From assembly GCA_030220185.1 (NCBI GenBank), contig JASPKZ010007285.1:677001-741000 (forward strand): 64,000 bases of DNA, written 5' to 3'. How positions within the stretch are numbered: the stretch's first letter is position 1; every line of letters begins with the position of its first letter. Positions 53,190 to 63,412 of this stretch are shown here, piece by piece. Source of the stretch: Diploptera punctata (lineage: Eukaryota > Arthropoda > Insecta > Blattodea > Blaberidae). The notes under the pieces were generated by a model, which saw only the letters and a list, made by a program, of their open reading frames with translations, made no database searches and was not told the origin of the DNA. A program made the position numbers and the translations under genes.

Positions 53190-53830
53190 ATCATTCGGTA
53201 TCTTGGCAGCTACCGCCGTCTTCCGGAAACCAAACGCCATTCCTCTCTGTTCATCCATTGGTCTTCCTCCAATCCTCTGATATTCATAGCTGCTTGTACC
53301 GCTTCTATCCATGTTTTCTTCCGACTACCTCTCTTCCTCCTTTCTATTGGGATCCATTCCATAACAATTTTAGGGAATCTTTGCTCTGGCATTCTTTTGA
53401 CATGGTCATACCACTGTAATATTTTCTTTTCTACAATCTCTATGATGTCGCGCTCCTCTTGTACACCCATAATTTCCCTTATTTCTTTATTTCGTATTGT
53501 ATCCATTGTAGATTTTCCAGCTGATCTTCTTAAAACATCCATTTCTGTACTTAAAATTCTTTTCGTTTCCCTGGCAAGATTTTGCCAGACTTCAGCACCA
53601 TATGTTAAAATGCTCTGAATTATGGTTTGATATATTTTTAATTTTCTATTTTTTGAAATATTTTTGCTCCACCAAACAGAGTTTAAAGCATTTATTGCTT
53701 GTTTTGTTTGAGCTAATCTAATTTTAATTTCCACCGTGTTATCGCCTGAATGGTCTAATTTTGTTCCTAAGTAAGTGCATTCAATACTAGGTTTTAGTTC
53801 CTCTCCATTGTTGAAATTTATATTTTCCAT
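53190..53830 (-). mobile_element. LINE family D, C-terminal frame of 206 codons
   Basis: Open minus frame 53830-53210: ECTYLGTKLDHSGDNTVEIK, INALNSVWWSKNISKNRKLK, IQSILTYGAEVWQ, MDVLRRSAGKSTMDTIRNKE, WYDHVKRMPEQRFPKIVMEW and EEWRLVSGRRR, then a stop. It begins just downstream of where the catalytic box would be. The internal Met is not a true start. Confidence 0.88.
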
Positions 53831-53833
53831 TTC

Positions 53834-53836
<3 letters not shown>

Positions 53837-53904
<68 letters not shown>
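53837..53904. repeat. (ATT)n microsatellite
   Basis: About 22 units at the truncated 5' side of the family D LINE. Confidence 0.97.
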
Positions 53905-53905
<1 letters not shown>

Positions 53906-54425
53906 GTTCGAAAGTTAATATACATGGGGTAATGCATGAATAAACTTTCATCTTGGCTGTCTACATATGTGAAAGAACAGGTCTGACTATGTATTCCATG
54001 ACAGAGAGGGAAAAAAAATGCAATTACATGGAAACATGGCCTCCTGCTATTTGAATACGAAGCCGCCCCAGTGTTCGCCGCGAAATAATCGCAATGGAAG
54101 GAGGGATGAAAAGGAAACCACAAAAAAAAACTTAATGGCGTAGAAGAGAAGGTTGAAAAGCAAACAGAGAAAGTTAGAAAACATAATCTTATCCAATTCT
54201 ATCAAGAAACTCACAAAAGAAGTGCAAGTTTTATACACAAGAATTCCATACTTTTTAATGGCTGTATTTTCACTTGCAAATTACAAAGAAATCATTATGC
54301 ATTCATTATCACTGTACAGGACTGGTAGAAAGCAGTGAAAGGAAGCCGATAGGCATTGTTAGAAACATGGTCTGTCTGAAATATTAACAAGAGCACTTTG
54401 GCACCAGATGACGTCGGGGAAATAC
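53905..54425. other. No feature recognised
   Basis: Non-coding; small overlapping frames only. Confidence 0.45.
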
Positions 54426-54441
54426 TTTACTGCATGTGACT

Positions 54442-55379
54442 TACTTACTCACTCACTTACTCACTGGCACTATCGAACCCGTAGGTTCATGGCCGCGCGG
54501 ACATAAGCTCTCCATACATCCCTATCCTGAGCTAATGCTTTCCAATCATTCCCTGTATAATCTACTTCCCTCAAATCATAGTTAATGTTGTTCTCCCACC
54601 TCATTCTTGGTCTACCAACTGGGCGTTTACCTTCTGGCTTTCCTACAAGAAGTTTCGATGCACGTCTTTCATTCCCCATACGCGCAACATGTCCTGCCCA
54701 TCGCAATCTACGAGACTTAATTGTACTTATTATGTCTGGTTTCCTATAAAGACCATGTGGTTCATTGTTATGTAGTCTTCTCCATTCACCTGTCTGTTCA
54801 TCTCTCTTTGGTCGAAAAATTTTCCTAAGAACTTTATTCTCAAATACTCGTAATCTCCTTTCCTCCCTTAAAGTAAGAGTCCATGTTTCGCACCCATATA
54901 ATATAACTGGTAGAATAATAGTTTTATATATTTTCAGCTTAACGTTTTTTGAAAGGAGTTGGGACATCAAAAGTCTCTGCAATGCATAATAGCACGCATT
55001 TCCAGAATTGAGCCTATGTTTAATTTCTTTGTGCATCTCATTCCTATTTGTGATTATTGTTCCTAGGTATTTGAATTCAGCCACTTCCTCAAAATTTCCC
55101 TCATTTATCATTAGCTGTCCGTTTCCATTATATACTGAATTTCTACGTGTGACCATATATTTTGTTTTACTGATATTTACTTCCAGTCCTAATTTCTTAG
55201 TGTTACTCAATAGTGTGTGCGTGTTGTACTTTAGTATCTCCTCGCTATCGACCAGTAGTACTACATCATCAGCATAAACCAACAGCTTATTAATACCATT
55301 CAGTTGTAAGCCTTCCTCATTCTCTAAAGATTTAATGGCATGCTCTAGTACAAAATTAAATAGTAGAGGAGATAGTGCA
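54442..55379 (-). mobile_element. LINE family A, youngest copy, with YADD box and target duplication
   Basis: One open minus frame from the 5' truncation point (about 55379) to the stop at 54470. Order: LSPLLFNFVLEHAIKSLENE, LLVYADDVVLLVDSEE (RT catalytic YADD), KKLGLEVNISKTKYMVT, FKYLGTIITNRNEMHKEIKH, IYKTIILPVILYGCETW, RRLRWAGHVARMGNERRA, GKRPVGRPRMRWENNIN. The tail is (AGTA/AGTG)n. TTTACTGCATGTGACT flanks it at 54426-54441 and 55380-55395. RT fingers, the endonuclease and ORF1 are missing, so it is not autonomous. Confidence 0.95.
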
Positions 55380-55527
55380 TTTACTGCATGTGACTCGAAC
55401 ATTTTTCTAAGTTCCAATCATACACCACGCGCATGCGCCAACACACGCGAAGCGGTTTACACTAAGGAATTACGGGATGTAGCCAACATGTACACAATAT
55501 TTAACGAACCTAAAAGCTAGCAGGATA

Positions 55528-55684
55528 CACACTACTAGATCACAAAAAAAATGAAGACATCTCAGAAGAATTACATATGGAACCTTTAGGAAACAAAATT
55601 TCTGATTATAAGTCAAGATGGATGCAACTTGTTCATCGAATGGAAGATCACAGGATACCCAAACAAATGTTAAGATATAATAAT

Positions 55685-55733
<49 letters not shown>

Positions 55734-56110
55734 TACACTGGATAATAATGAAGTCGAGTTTAGAGCAAATATAAATTTAGATTTCTTTTAAAAGATGCCA
55801 ATGTCCGGCAGCCCCTTATTTATTGTGGTAGGGAATTTCAGCTGCGAGAAATGGAGATGGTATATGACATGGAGTGATGTTATGTCCTATGTTGCGGTAT
55901 ATTAAGTAAGAGACTATGTTCTGATCTTGTGTTTAAGTTATGGTTTGAGGATAGATACTGGAAACGGGATGATAAATAATTGGGAACAACCTGCAGGAAG
56001 AAGAAGACCAGGACGTCCATTCAAAAGACTCGTGGATGGTGTTTCTCTTGAGGCCGAAACAGGTCAACAAATGACCTAAATTTGTGAATATAGTATGATG
56101 ATGATGAAGA
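55528..56110 (+). mobile_element. LINE family F, split by a CR1/L2-like LINE
   Basis: The left part (55528-55680) encodes EELHMEPL, SRWMQLVHRMEDHRIPKQML; the right part (55980-56110) resumes PAGRRRPGRPFKRLVDGVSL, EAETGQQMT and the stop, then a GATGATGA tail. The insert is a minus-strand family J tail with (TA)n. Confidence 0.8.
55681..55978 (-). mobile_element. CR1/L2-like LINE (family J) nested in family F
   Basis: (TA)n at 55681-55731, then sequence whose complement reads MSYTISISRS, NSLPQ, IRGCRTLASFKRNLNLYLL in adjoining frames: the family J C-terminal pattern. The usual GGCAGAGTTAAGGCC end is absent. Confidence 0.7.
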
Positions 56111-56334
56111 AAAACTTGTCTAATGCAATTTAAATACTCTAACGTGTGAAAGATCAACGTAAAAGCTAACCTAACGTAATTTAAGCACTCTAACATGTGA
56201 AAGAATGCAACGCCCAAAAATAAATAGTAAGTTATGAAATTCTGAAGTATATGTGTACAGTTAATTAGTACATACTCTATGTTGGCTGCACTGGAACACG
56301 TCTTTGTTGTTGCATAGAATATTATTCTTTTTCT

Positions 56335-56595
56335 TCTTCATAATTTGTAGGATTTTCATCCTGTTTATTTCCAAAATCATTCCTCGGAGGAAGACGTATT
56401 GGATGTGCATTCACTCTCTATCCATCTCTTGGCTGGTCTTCCTCTTGTTCTTCTCCCGTCCATTGGTCTATCTTCTTTAGCTCTTTTTGCAAGTTGGTTG
56501 TCTTCCATTCTTTCTATATGACCCATCCAAAATTTTCGTCTATCTATAATAAATTTGGTTATGTCTTGAATATGACTTGTCCCTTTTTGCATAGA
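56335..56595 (-). mobile_element. LINE remnant, RT C-terminus
   Basis: The minus frame 56592-56377 reads MQKGTSHIQDITKFIIDRRK, FWMGHIERMEDNQLAKRAKE and RRTRGRPAKRWIESE: the WxGHIxRM ... RGRPxxRW pattern of a LINE tail. Confidence 0.75.
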
Positions 56596-56639
56596 ATATT
56601 CGTTTAAATCAATATGGCTGCAATGTCTTCATGCTACGT

Positions 56640-57145
56640 ATTATATGGAATTCCCTTCCATGCTATGTCAGAGACTGCCAAACTTTACCATCTTTCAGGA
56701 ACAAATTGAAAATAAAATTACTAACAGAAATAACACACCAATATTACTTTTTAAAAATTAATAAATTATTTTTTTCATTATTTAATAAAAATTGATTTAA
56801 GATTCGTTAATATATTTACCTAATTCCTTGTATAAAAAGCATAGATTGATTGATTATAGTTTATTACTTTATTTGTATTTTTCTTTCTTTTCTTTTTATG
56901 TATAGTAGATTCGAGCTGTTATTCCTTTCTGTATTCATTATATCATTAATTTAATTTTAATCTAATTTAATTTAATTGTATTATTAGACATTATTTTAAT
57001 TATTATTCAATTTGATAGATAATTAATTGTTTAGTATGATTATTATTGTAATTTTTTTATATTTATATGTAACATGTATTTGTCCTGGTGAGTGGAAGAG
57101 AAGGCCACATGGCCTTAAGTCCACCAGGCTAAATAAATCTATTCT
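56640..57145 (+). mobile_element. CR1/L2-like LINE (family J), first of two tandem 3' ends
   Basis: Begins in the coding end (WNSLPCYVRDCQTLPSFR) and runs through the 3' UTR to GTGAGTGGAAGAGAAGGCC and ACATGGCCTTAAGTCCACC, then AAATAAATCT-type units. Confidence 0.85.
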
Positions 57146-57505
57146 AAATCTAAAATAGTTTTAAGATTTGTCAATATATTTACCTAATACCTTGAATAAT
57201 AAGCGATAGATTAATTCATTATAGTTTATTACTTTCTTTGTATTTTTTCTTTTCTTTTTATGTATAGTAGATTCGAGCTGTTATTCCTTTCTGTATTCAT
57301 TCTATCATTAATTTAATTTTAATTGTATTTAATTTCATTGTATTATTAGACATTATTTTATTCATTATTCAATTTGACAGATAATTAATTGTTTAGTATG
57401 ATTATTATTGTAATTGTTTTGTATTTATATGTAACATATGTTTGTCCTGGTGAGTAGAAGAGAAGGCCACATGGCCTTAACTCAACTAGGCTAAATAAAT
57501 ATATT
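57146..57505 (+). mobile_element. CR1/L2-like LINE (family J), second tandem 3' end
   Basis: Repeats the 3' UTR of the preceding unit from TTAAGATTTGTCAATATATT to GAGTAGAAGAGAAGGCCACA. A third, shorter copy is at 58541-58680. Confidence 0.85.
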
Positions 57506-58147
57506 ATAAATCTATGTGCAGTGTGAACCACGCTCTGCTAATCCATTTTTGTGGCGTCTTATAATTATTTAACCTCGTTCTACTACCATTTTGCACCCAC
57601 GCAGGGTTATATTGTTGATCACTATTTTGATTGGAAAGCATAGATTGTTCAAATTTGTGACATCTTTGCCCGAGCCCATAGAGGCAAAGAGGAATTGAAC
57701 TTTCTTTACTAAATTCTCCCAATGTGTAATGTTTAGTGACTTATAAAATACAATCGTGGAAGCTTTGGGATAAAGGAACTAGCACACGCTTGAGCAAGCT
57801 TTTGGAATTTGACTTTGATATCTGACTTATGCTAACTACTCAATGAATAGGCATAGAGTAAGTAAAAAGCACAACCAAAGCTTTTAATGCGAGTCAAAAT
57901 ATAGTCAGATATAATATAAAGATAAATAAATAAATATTCAATTTACAAAGAAAAGAAATCATAGTAGATCATCTATACAAAAAGAAAATATGATATAAAT
58001 CAACATACATACATACATACATACATACATTATCACTCACTCTAGTCCAGCCTCGGGTTGGGGGAAATACTCTCCTAGCGTCCCCACCCTGGCTTACTGG
58101 ACTATCAACTTTTATAAGATTCATGATGTGTTCCGTTGAGGTTTATT
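57506..58147. other. No gene recognised; (ACAT)n at 58003-58030
   Basis: Mixed non-coding sequence with a seven-unit CATA/ACAT run and a GC-richer stretch at 58040-58110. Confidence 0.45.
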
Positions 58148-58250
58148 CAAAATTAATATAAAATTATAGAATATTCACCTGAAAGGTCCGTCTCCTCAAC
58201 TTTGAAGAGACGGACCTTTCAGGTGAATATTCTATAATTTTATATTAATC
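58148..58250. repeat. 103-bp palindrome matching a Penelope-like end
   Basis: Arms of about 45 bases (TATTCACCTGAAAGGTCCG and its complement CGGACCTTTCAGGTGAATA) around CTCAACTTTGAAG. The arm also occurs once in simple form at 19513-19560. Confidence 0.85.
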
Positions 58251-58540
58251 TTACTGGACTAAACAAACATAACCAGCTCTCCTGAGCTGCTCTGACCAGA
58301 CTCCAATGGTGACTAAGTAGATGATGATTCGATGTTACAAAACACAGCTATTTATGAAAGTTCACAGGGAGAGGGGGAATGCGCGATAGCACAGGGTGAG
58401 CACTAGGAAAGGAAGGGATAGATAGGAAAGCATTTGGCACTGTTCATAAAGATGACACTCGAGATGGAGACGCGATGACATATAGTTTGCGCAATAAGAC
58501 GTAATTCCTATATCGAAATGTCCATTTCGGTACATCTATT
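58251..58540. other. No feature recognised
   Basis: Non-coding sequence between the palindrome and a LINE tail. Confidence 0.4.
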
Positions 58541-58680
58541 CTAAATCTAAAATAGTATTAAGATTTGTCAATATATTTACCTAATGCCTTGAATAATAAG
58601 CGATAGATTAATTCATTATAGTTTATTACTTTCTTCGTACTTTTTTATTTTCATTTTATGTATAGTAGATTCAAGCGTTT
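58541..58680 (+). mobile_element. CR1/L2-like LINE (family J), 3' UTR fragment
   Basis: Matches 57142-57280 (TCTAAATCTAAAATAGTATT, then GATTTGTCAATATATTTACC). Truncated at its 3' side. Confidence 0.75.
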
Positions 58681-59222
58681 CTGTATACACCAACAATACT
58701 CCTCCGCAACAGCCAGGAGTAGACCAAATAGAATGTAAGGATTTAGTCAGAGTGTCATAGAGACTAGTGGAAGACCTTGGTAAATGCGGCATTGAACATG
58801 AAGATATTATAGATCATATAACAAGCAAGTGGTTTGTGTACCTTTACATCAGGTAAACTTGTGAAAAGTGATTTTAGGTTAGACAAAATGGCGCATTTCT
58901 TTCTCTCTCACAAAAATGACAGTTTGCAGAGATTTTTATTATTTTTCCGGGAATGTAATTCCAGATATCAAAACTTTAACTTCCGCTGAAATATAAAGGA
59001 AAATGGGATCTTCTTTTCCTCAAACATAATATTTAGAAAACAAAATATATAACGAAATCTGCTTTCAAAGAAAAAGGAAAGAAAAGGGGAATAGAACTCA
59101 CAGAAAAGCTCACACAAGTATCATTCTAAGGTTGCAATGTGCTTTTATACTTTATTTATACGATTTTAAAAACAAGATCTTGGACCGCCTATTTTAGCCT
59201 ATTATTATGATTATATTATAGC
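58681..59222. other. No feature recognised
   Basis: Mixed non-coding sequence. Confidence 0.4.
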
Positions 59223-59244
59223 TAATAATAATAATAATAATAAT

Positions 59245-59279
<35 letters not shown>
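59223..59279. repeat. (AAT)n microsatellite, imperfect
   Basis: AAT units with an ATATTAAT interruption, abutting a family G tail. Confidence 0.95.
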
Positions 59280-59280
<1 letters not shown>

Positions 59281-59368
59281 CATAGCAAAAGAATGAAAGA
59301 AATTTGGGCTCAAAGGAAACGCCTCTAAGTACTTTCCGTAGTCCTACATGGGCTCGTCCGCAATTTAA
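59280..59368 (+). mobile_element. LINE family G, end-only copy
   Basis: HSKRMKEIWAQRKRL and stop, then GTCCTACATGGGCTCGTCC, matching the end of 30763-31285. Confidence 0.85.
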
Positions 59369-59403
59369 AAAATATTATTATTATTATTATTATCATCATT
59401 ATT

Positions 59404-59523
59404 ATGCAAGAAAGAAGAACAGGAGGACTGGAGGACATGGAGTGGATGGATATGGACGAAAGGAGAAGGAAAATGAAATTTTAAGCGCACAAAGATATGT
59501 AAATACTGAAATTCTACATATAA

Positions 59524-59559
<36 letters not shown>

Positions 59560-59577
59560 TAATAACAATAATAATAT
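59404..59577 (+). mobile_element. LINE family C 3' end, unit 1 of 3
   Basis: GGACTGGAGGACATGGAGTG to TTTAAGCGCACAAAGATATG and CTACATATAAATATAA, ending in a TAA tract at 59526-59577. Confidence 0.85.
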
Positions 59578-59579
59578 AA

Positions 59580-59832
59580 GATATAAGCAATTAAATTGGT
59601 ATGGGCATGTACGACGAATTCAAGAAGAAAGGTTACCCAGGAAAGCATTGGAATGGTGTCCACCTGGTAGAAGAAGGAAAGGAAGGCCTTGAAACTCGTG
59701 GATGCAAGAAATAAAACTGGAATGAGAACAAGAGGACTGGAGGACATGGAGTGGATGGATAGAGACGAATGGAGAAGAAAAATAAAACTTTAGGTACAGA
59801 AAGATGTGTAAACATTAAATTTCTATATATAT

Positions 59833-59872
<40 letters not shown>
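59580..59872 (+). mobile_element. LINE family C 3' end, unit 2 of 3
   Basis: Begins further upstream in the protein (KQLNWYGHVRRIQEERLPRK, ALEWCPPGRRRKGRP) and ends AACTTTAGGTACAGAAAGAT, then a (TA)n tract at 59826-59872. Confidence 0.85.
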
Positions 59873-59875
<3 letters not shown>

Positions 59876-59899
59876 TATTATTATTATTATTAGTATTAT

Positions 59900-60070
59900 T
59901 ATTTTGCAATAAATAAGAACTGGAATGATAAAAAAGAGGACTGGAATACAAGGAGTGGATGTATAGGGACGAATGGAGAAGGAAAACAAAACTTTAGGCA
60001 CAGAAAGATGTAAACATTGAAAATATGTATATAAATAAAATTATTATTATTATTATTATTATTATTATGA
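59900..60070 (+). mobile_element. LINE family C 3' end, unit 3 of 3
   Basis: Repeats GGAGTGGATGTATAGGGACG to AACTTTAGGCACAGAAAGAT and ends in ATT units at 60043-60070. Confidence 0.85.
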
Positions 60071-60744
60071 TTACAGTTTTTTACAACTGTCCTTTCCCTG
60101 TTCCCAATTTCCATTTTTTCTTGTTTTAACAATCCTACTAACCCATCTATAGTCAAGTTCTGTAACTGTAGCCGTCTCGCTGAAACCAAAGGCGCATGGC
60201 AGGAGGGAACATTGCCGAGTTGGGGAGGGAGCTAGTAGCCATGAAAAAAAATTATCTTATTAATAATAAAAATAATCATAATAATATAATTTTTTATAAA
60301 AACAACGCTACTCTATAATGGATACTTTAAACTTATTATACATCAAAACTATTTATTAATACAGAACTAGTAGATAAAACAATGTAATGTATAATAACTA
60401 TTATGTTTTCAAAACTGAGGATAGTTGCTGGCAGTACCTGCAACTTGCCCTGCCCTCTTACCGCACCATACTCCATACACACCTCAAAAGCAGCTAAAGA
60501 AGCCAGAACTGCACAGTAGTTGGAAGGGTGGATAACGCACGGCTGCCCCGATTCTTACGTTAAAAAGCGATAAATGTTTTTTTTTCCCTGACCACTTGTT
60601 CCATCTGTTACCTATATTATGTACTAAGAAAATCGAATAATCAAATATAACCATGATGTACATGAATCTATGCTCATTTTTACGAAAATTTTAAAATATT
60701 GCACGTCATGTGACATTTATAGGCATTTACAGTCAGACCAGGAC
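60071..60744. other. No feature recognised
   Basis: Non-coding sequence with scattered AATAAT words. Confidence 0.4.
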
Positions 60745-62025
60745 GTCATCATCATCATCATCCATGCAAGTATTAGGCCGTGTGGACTGTTAAGGTCTCA
60801 AATAGAAATTTTCCATCCAGCGCTTTTTTGGACGTCCCAGTGATCTTTTGCCTTGGGGGCAGTAACGAATCATGGCTTTTGGAATTCTATGAGACGGCAT
60901 TCGTTGAAGATGGGCTTTCCAGTTGTTATGGTAGTTTGTATATAGTGAAGAATGGGTTATACATCCAACTCTTCCATAATTTCCTCTTTTCGTTTTTGGT
61001 TCAACTTTGTGTAACCTGCTGTACGGCGCATAAATCGCATCTCATTTGCTGTTATTCGGATTTCATCTCTTCTTCGTATTGTCCATGCTTCACTACCTTA
61101 TCTTAATACTGGTCGCGAGAGAGCACACTTAATTAAAGCTGTAATCTTGTGTTCCTCTTTACTTAAAGATGGTTTTCATTATACTGTTAATTTACTCCGT
61201 TGTTTTTGTAAAATTGTGTGATTTTCTTACGATATATCAGTTTCATTCTTGAAATGTTAAATTATAACCCAAATAATTAAATTCGTTTACTCGTTCTAAA
61301 ATTTCATCATCCAAAACAAGTTCTGCTAAACGTTAAACGGAAAAATATATAAAACTATGATTCTACCAGTTATATTATATTGGATGCGAAACTTGGACGC
61401 GTACTTTAAGGGAGGAAAGGAGATTACGAGTATTTGAGAATAAAGTTCTTAGGAACATTTTGGGACCAAAGCGAGATGACAACAAACAGGTGAATGGAGA
61501 AGACTGAATAACAGTGAATTCTAGGTCTTTATAGGAAGCCAGTTCTAATGAGAACAGTTAAAGTCTCGTAGACTGCGATGGGCAGGACATATTGCACATA
61601 TGGGGAATGAAAGACTTGCATGGAAGCTTCTTATAGGAAAGCCAGAGGGAAAACGCCCAGTTGGTAGACCAAGAATGAGGTGGGAGAATAACATTAACTA
61701 TGATTTGAGGGAAGTAGATTATACAGGGAGTGATTGGAAAACATTGGCTCAGGTTAGGGATATATGGAGAGCTTATGTCCGCGCGGCCATGAACCTACGG
61801 GTTCGATAGTGCCAGTGAGAAAACAATTTTGCTAGGTATAGGGTATTTCGCACAAAAGGCCATCACTTTAGTTTTCTTTGTATTGATTTCTACATTGTAC
61901 CTTTTTGTAATTATATTAAAATTGTGTATAGAATATTGTAAATCTGTTTCTATTGGAGCTATTAATACCAAATCATCTGCAAAAAGCGAGGAGTCTATTT
62001 TATGGTTTCTATTAATTTGGATAGA
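60745..62025 (-). mobile_element. LINE family B with FADD box, split by a family A LINE
   Basis: The minus strand starts at SSLFADDLVLIAPIETDLQY (RT catalytic FADD) and reads YNVEINTKKTKVMAFCAKYP at 61820-62025. After the insert it continues LVLDDEILERVNEFNYLGYN, NEMRFMRRTAGYTKLNQKRK and shifted AHLQRMPSHRIPKAMIRY with GRPKKRWMENF. The tail is (GAT)n at 60748-60764 (complement). Confidence 0.85.
61329..61819 (+). mobile_element. LINE family A nested in family B, with target duplication
   Basis: Runs from KRKIYKTMILPVIL to the end: FENKVLRNILGPKR, VKSRRLRWAGHIAHMGNER, KRPVGRPRMRWENNINYDL and the stop at 61809, then GTGCCAGTGAG. Flanking AAAACAAGTTCTGCTA (61313-61328) and AAAACAATTTTGCTA (61820-61834) are a slightly diverged target duplication. 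Confidence 0.9.
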
Positions 62026-62027
62026 AC

Positions 62028-62098
62028 CGCTGGAGGGAAAATTTTCTATAGGATCGTAACAGGCCTTGGCTTAATACTTGGAAGGAAGAAGAAGAAGC
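62028..62098 (+). mobile_element. LINE family B end-only remnant, (GAA)n tail
   Basis: CGCTGGAGGGAAAATTTTC, GGATCGTAACAGGCCTTGGC and TACTTGGAAGGAAGAAGAAG match 38400-38462. Confidence 0.8.
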
Positions 62099-62774
62099 AG
62101 AAGAACCGTCATAAGGGCTCAAAATGGCACTTTGAGACCGTTTTCTTTAAATCTCTGCACAGTTTTTTTTTTCTTTGAGTTGAAAGATAGAATTCACTAG
62201 GATTCTGTTAATATTTCAGACAGGCTGATGTTTCTAACACCTGTCGCCTTCGTTGCACTTCAATCTGGTTCGTCGGCATCGAGGATTGAACACGGAACTT
62301 CCCAAATAAGAGACCCACACGCTAGTCCTAGACCCAACTCGATTGTTTTTTGTGTAGATCCTATTTAATCTGTGCCTTGGAAATGAAGGCATATTTTTGT
62401 GTTGACGTCACTACATGTAGCTGATGTTGGTATTACTTGGTTTTTAATTAAGTTTTCTAAGGTTGAAGCTGGAAGCCATATTTCATTATAATAACAATTT
62501 CCATGGCCAACTTTATGTCGCTATGTTTCCAAAACTTGGTCCATTGGATTTCCTTTGTTTCGGAGTTTCCGTTTACTTTGAAAATAATGTATCTCCTTGA
62601 ATCAAACTTAATACCGGATCTTCCTCCCCCGGACCGCAGACAGAAAGAGAGAGAGACGAAACTTCCAGTAATAAACAATACAGTTAACCACCCAGTCTCA
62701 CTGAGAAATCCACAACACAAAACTATCACCTCTGTAACCGGATTCGCAACTAAATGTATTTTTATTATTTATTT
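62099..62774. other. No feature recognised
   Basis: Overlapping frames on both strands (62503-62880 plus, 62457-62729 minus) have no recognisable domain; neither has a partner in the window. Confidence 0.4.
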
Positions 62775-62870
62775 ACGGATGAGACTCGTCGTCGTCTCAC
62801 AAAAGCTTTTCGCTACAGTTTATGAGGTCATAGGTTCGATTCCTGGTCAGACAACATCAACTATTCCATT
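62775..62870 (+). mobile_element. Possible tRNA-like SINE head
   Basis: A B-box-like GGTTCGATTCCTGG at 62832 lies about 45 bases after an A-box-like stretch. No body that I can match follows before the LINE remnant. Confidence 0.35.
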
Positions 62871-62879
62871 AACTATCTA

Positions 62880-62939
62880 ACTATCTCACTAGCACTATCG
62901 AACGCGTAAGTTCCTGGACGAGCAGACATAAGCTCTTCA
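62880..62939 (-). mobile_element. LINE family A, end-only remnant
   Basis: CTCACTAGCACTATCGAACG to GCAGACATAAGCTCTTCAT is the complement of the family A 3' end, directly followed by a TAA tract. Confidence 0.8.
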
Positions 62940-62940
62940 T

Positions 62941-63001
<61 letters not shown>
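62940..63001. repeat. (ATA)n microsatellite
   Basis: About 20 units. Confidence 0.97.
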
Positions 63002-63182
63002 TTTTTTTTATTATTAATAATAAAAACTTGGAAAAAGCCGTACTGGCTGTAATGTATAATTCCCAAATATGTCTTCTTAATAAAGGAGCCGCCATTTGCA
63101 AGATAGAAGCATGGCTTCACAGCATTTGGTGGACGGGAATTACAATGTATATAGAGAAAGATTTGCGTTTGGATCGGTACTT
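63002..63182. other. Leader of the tRNA-like sequence; nothing else recognised
   Basis: Non-coding. The stretch from GGAGCCGCCATTTGCAAG to GGATCGGTACTT could be part of a repeat carrying the tRNA-like sequence. Confidence 0.4.
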
Positions 63183-63255
63183 GCTCAGGTAGCTCAGTTG
63201 GTAGAGCACTTGGTCTAGAGAACCAAGGGTCCCGGGTTCAAGTCCCGGTCTGAGC
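63183..63255 (+). tRNA. tRNA-like gene or SINE head, anticodon uncertain
   Basis: A 73-nt cloverleaf: acceptor GCTCAGG/TCTGAGC (one G-T pair), D arm GCTC-AGTTGGTA-GAGC, T arm CCGGG-TTCAAGT-CCCGG. The anticodon arm fits best as TTGGT/ACCAA with loop CTAGAGA, placing AGA at the anticodon, but this needs two bases instead of one after the D arm. Outside that arm it resembles tRNA-Lys, and a 5-nt variable loop argues against tRNA-Ser. It may be a SINE head or pseudogene. TTTTT follows 8 bases downstream. Confidence 0.55.
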
Positions 63256-63273
63256 GTATAATTTTTCTCTTCA

Positions 63274-63275
<2 letters not shown>

Positions 63276-63361
<86 letters not shown>
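63276..63361. repeat. (AAT)n microsatellite, about 28 units
   Basis: Pure AAT repeat close downstream of the tRNA-like sequence. Confidence 0.97.
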
Positions 63362-63365
<4 letters not shown>

Positions 63366-63412
63366 GCCCTTAGTATCTCCTCGCCATCACCTAATAATAC
63401 TACAGCTTATGG
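63362..63412 (-). mobile_element. LINE family A, 50-bp remnant
   Basis: CCCTTAGTATCTCCTCGCCA and TAATAATACTACAGC resemble the complement of the stretch just after the YADD box at about 55230-55265. Confidence 0.55.

Noticed and set aside
54470..55417. 315-codon frame as a host gene
   Set aside because: RT YADD box, family-wide copies, truncation point and target duplication show it is a LINE; the nominal Met lies in flanking DNA upstream of the insertion.
60780..61106. 108-codon plus frame
   Set aside because: Antisense shadow of the family B LINE read on the minus strand.
62457..62880. Overlapping 125-codon plus and 90-codon minus frames
   Set aside because: No domain or repeat partner recognised; opposite-strand overlap and an end within a tRNA-like repeat make a real gene unlikely, though a single exon cannot be excluded.
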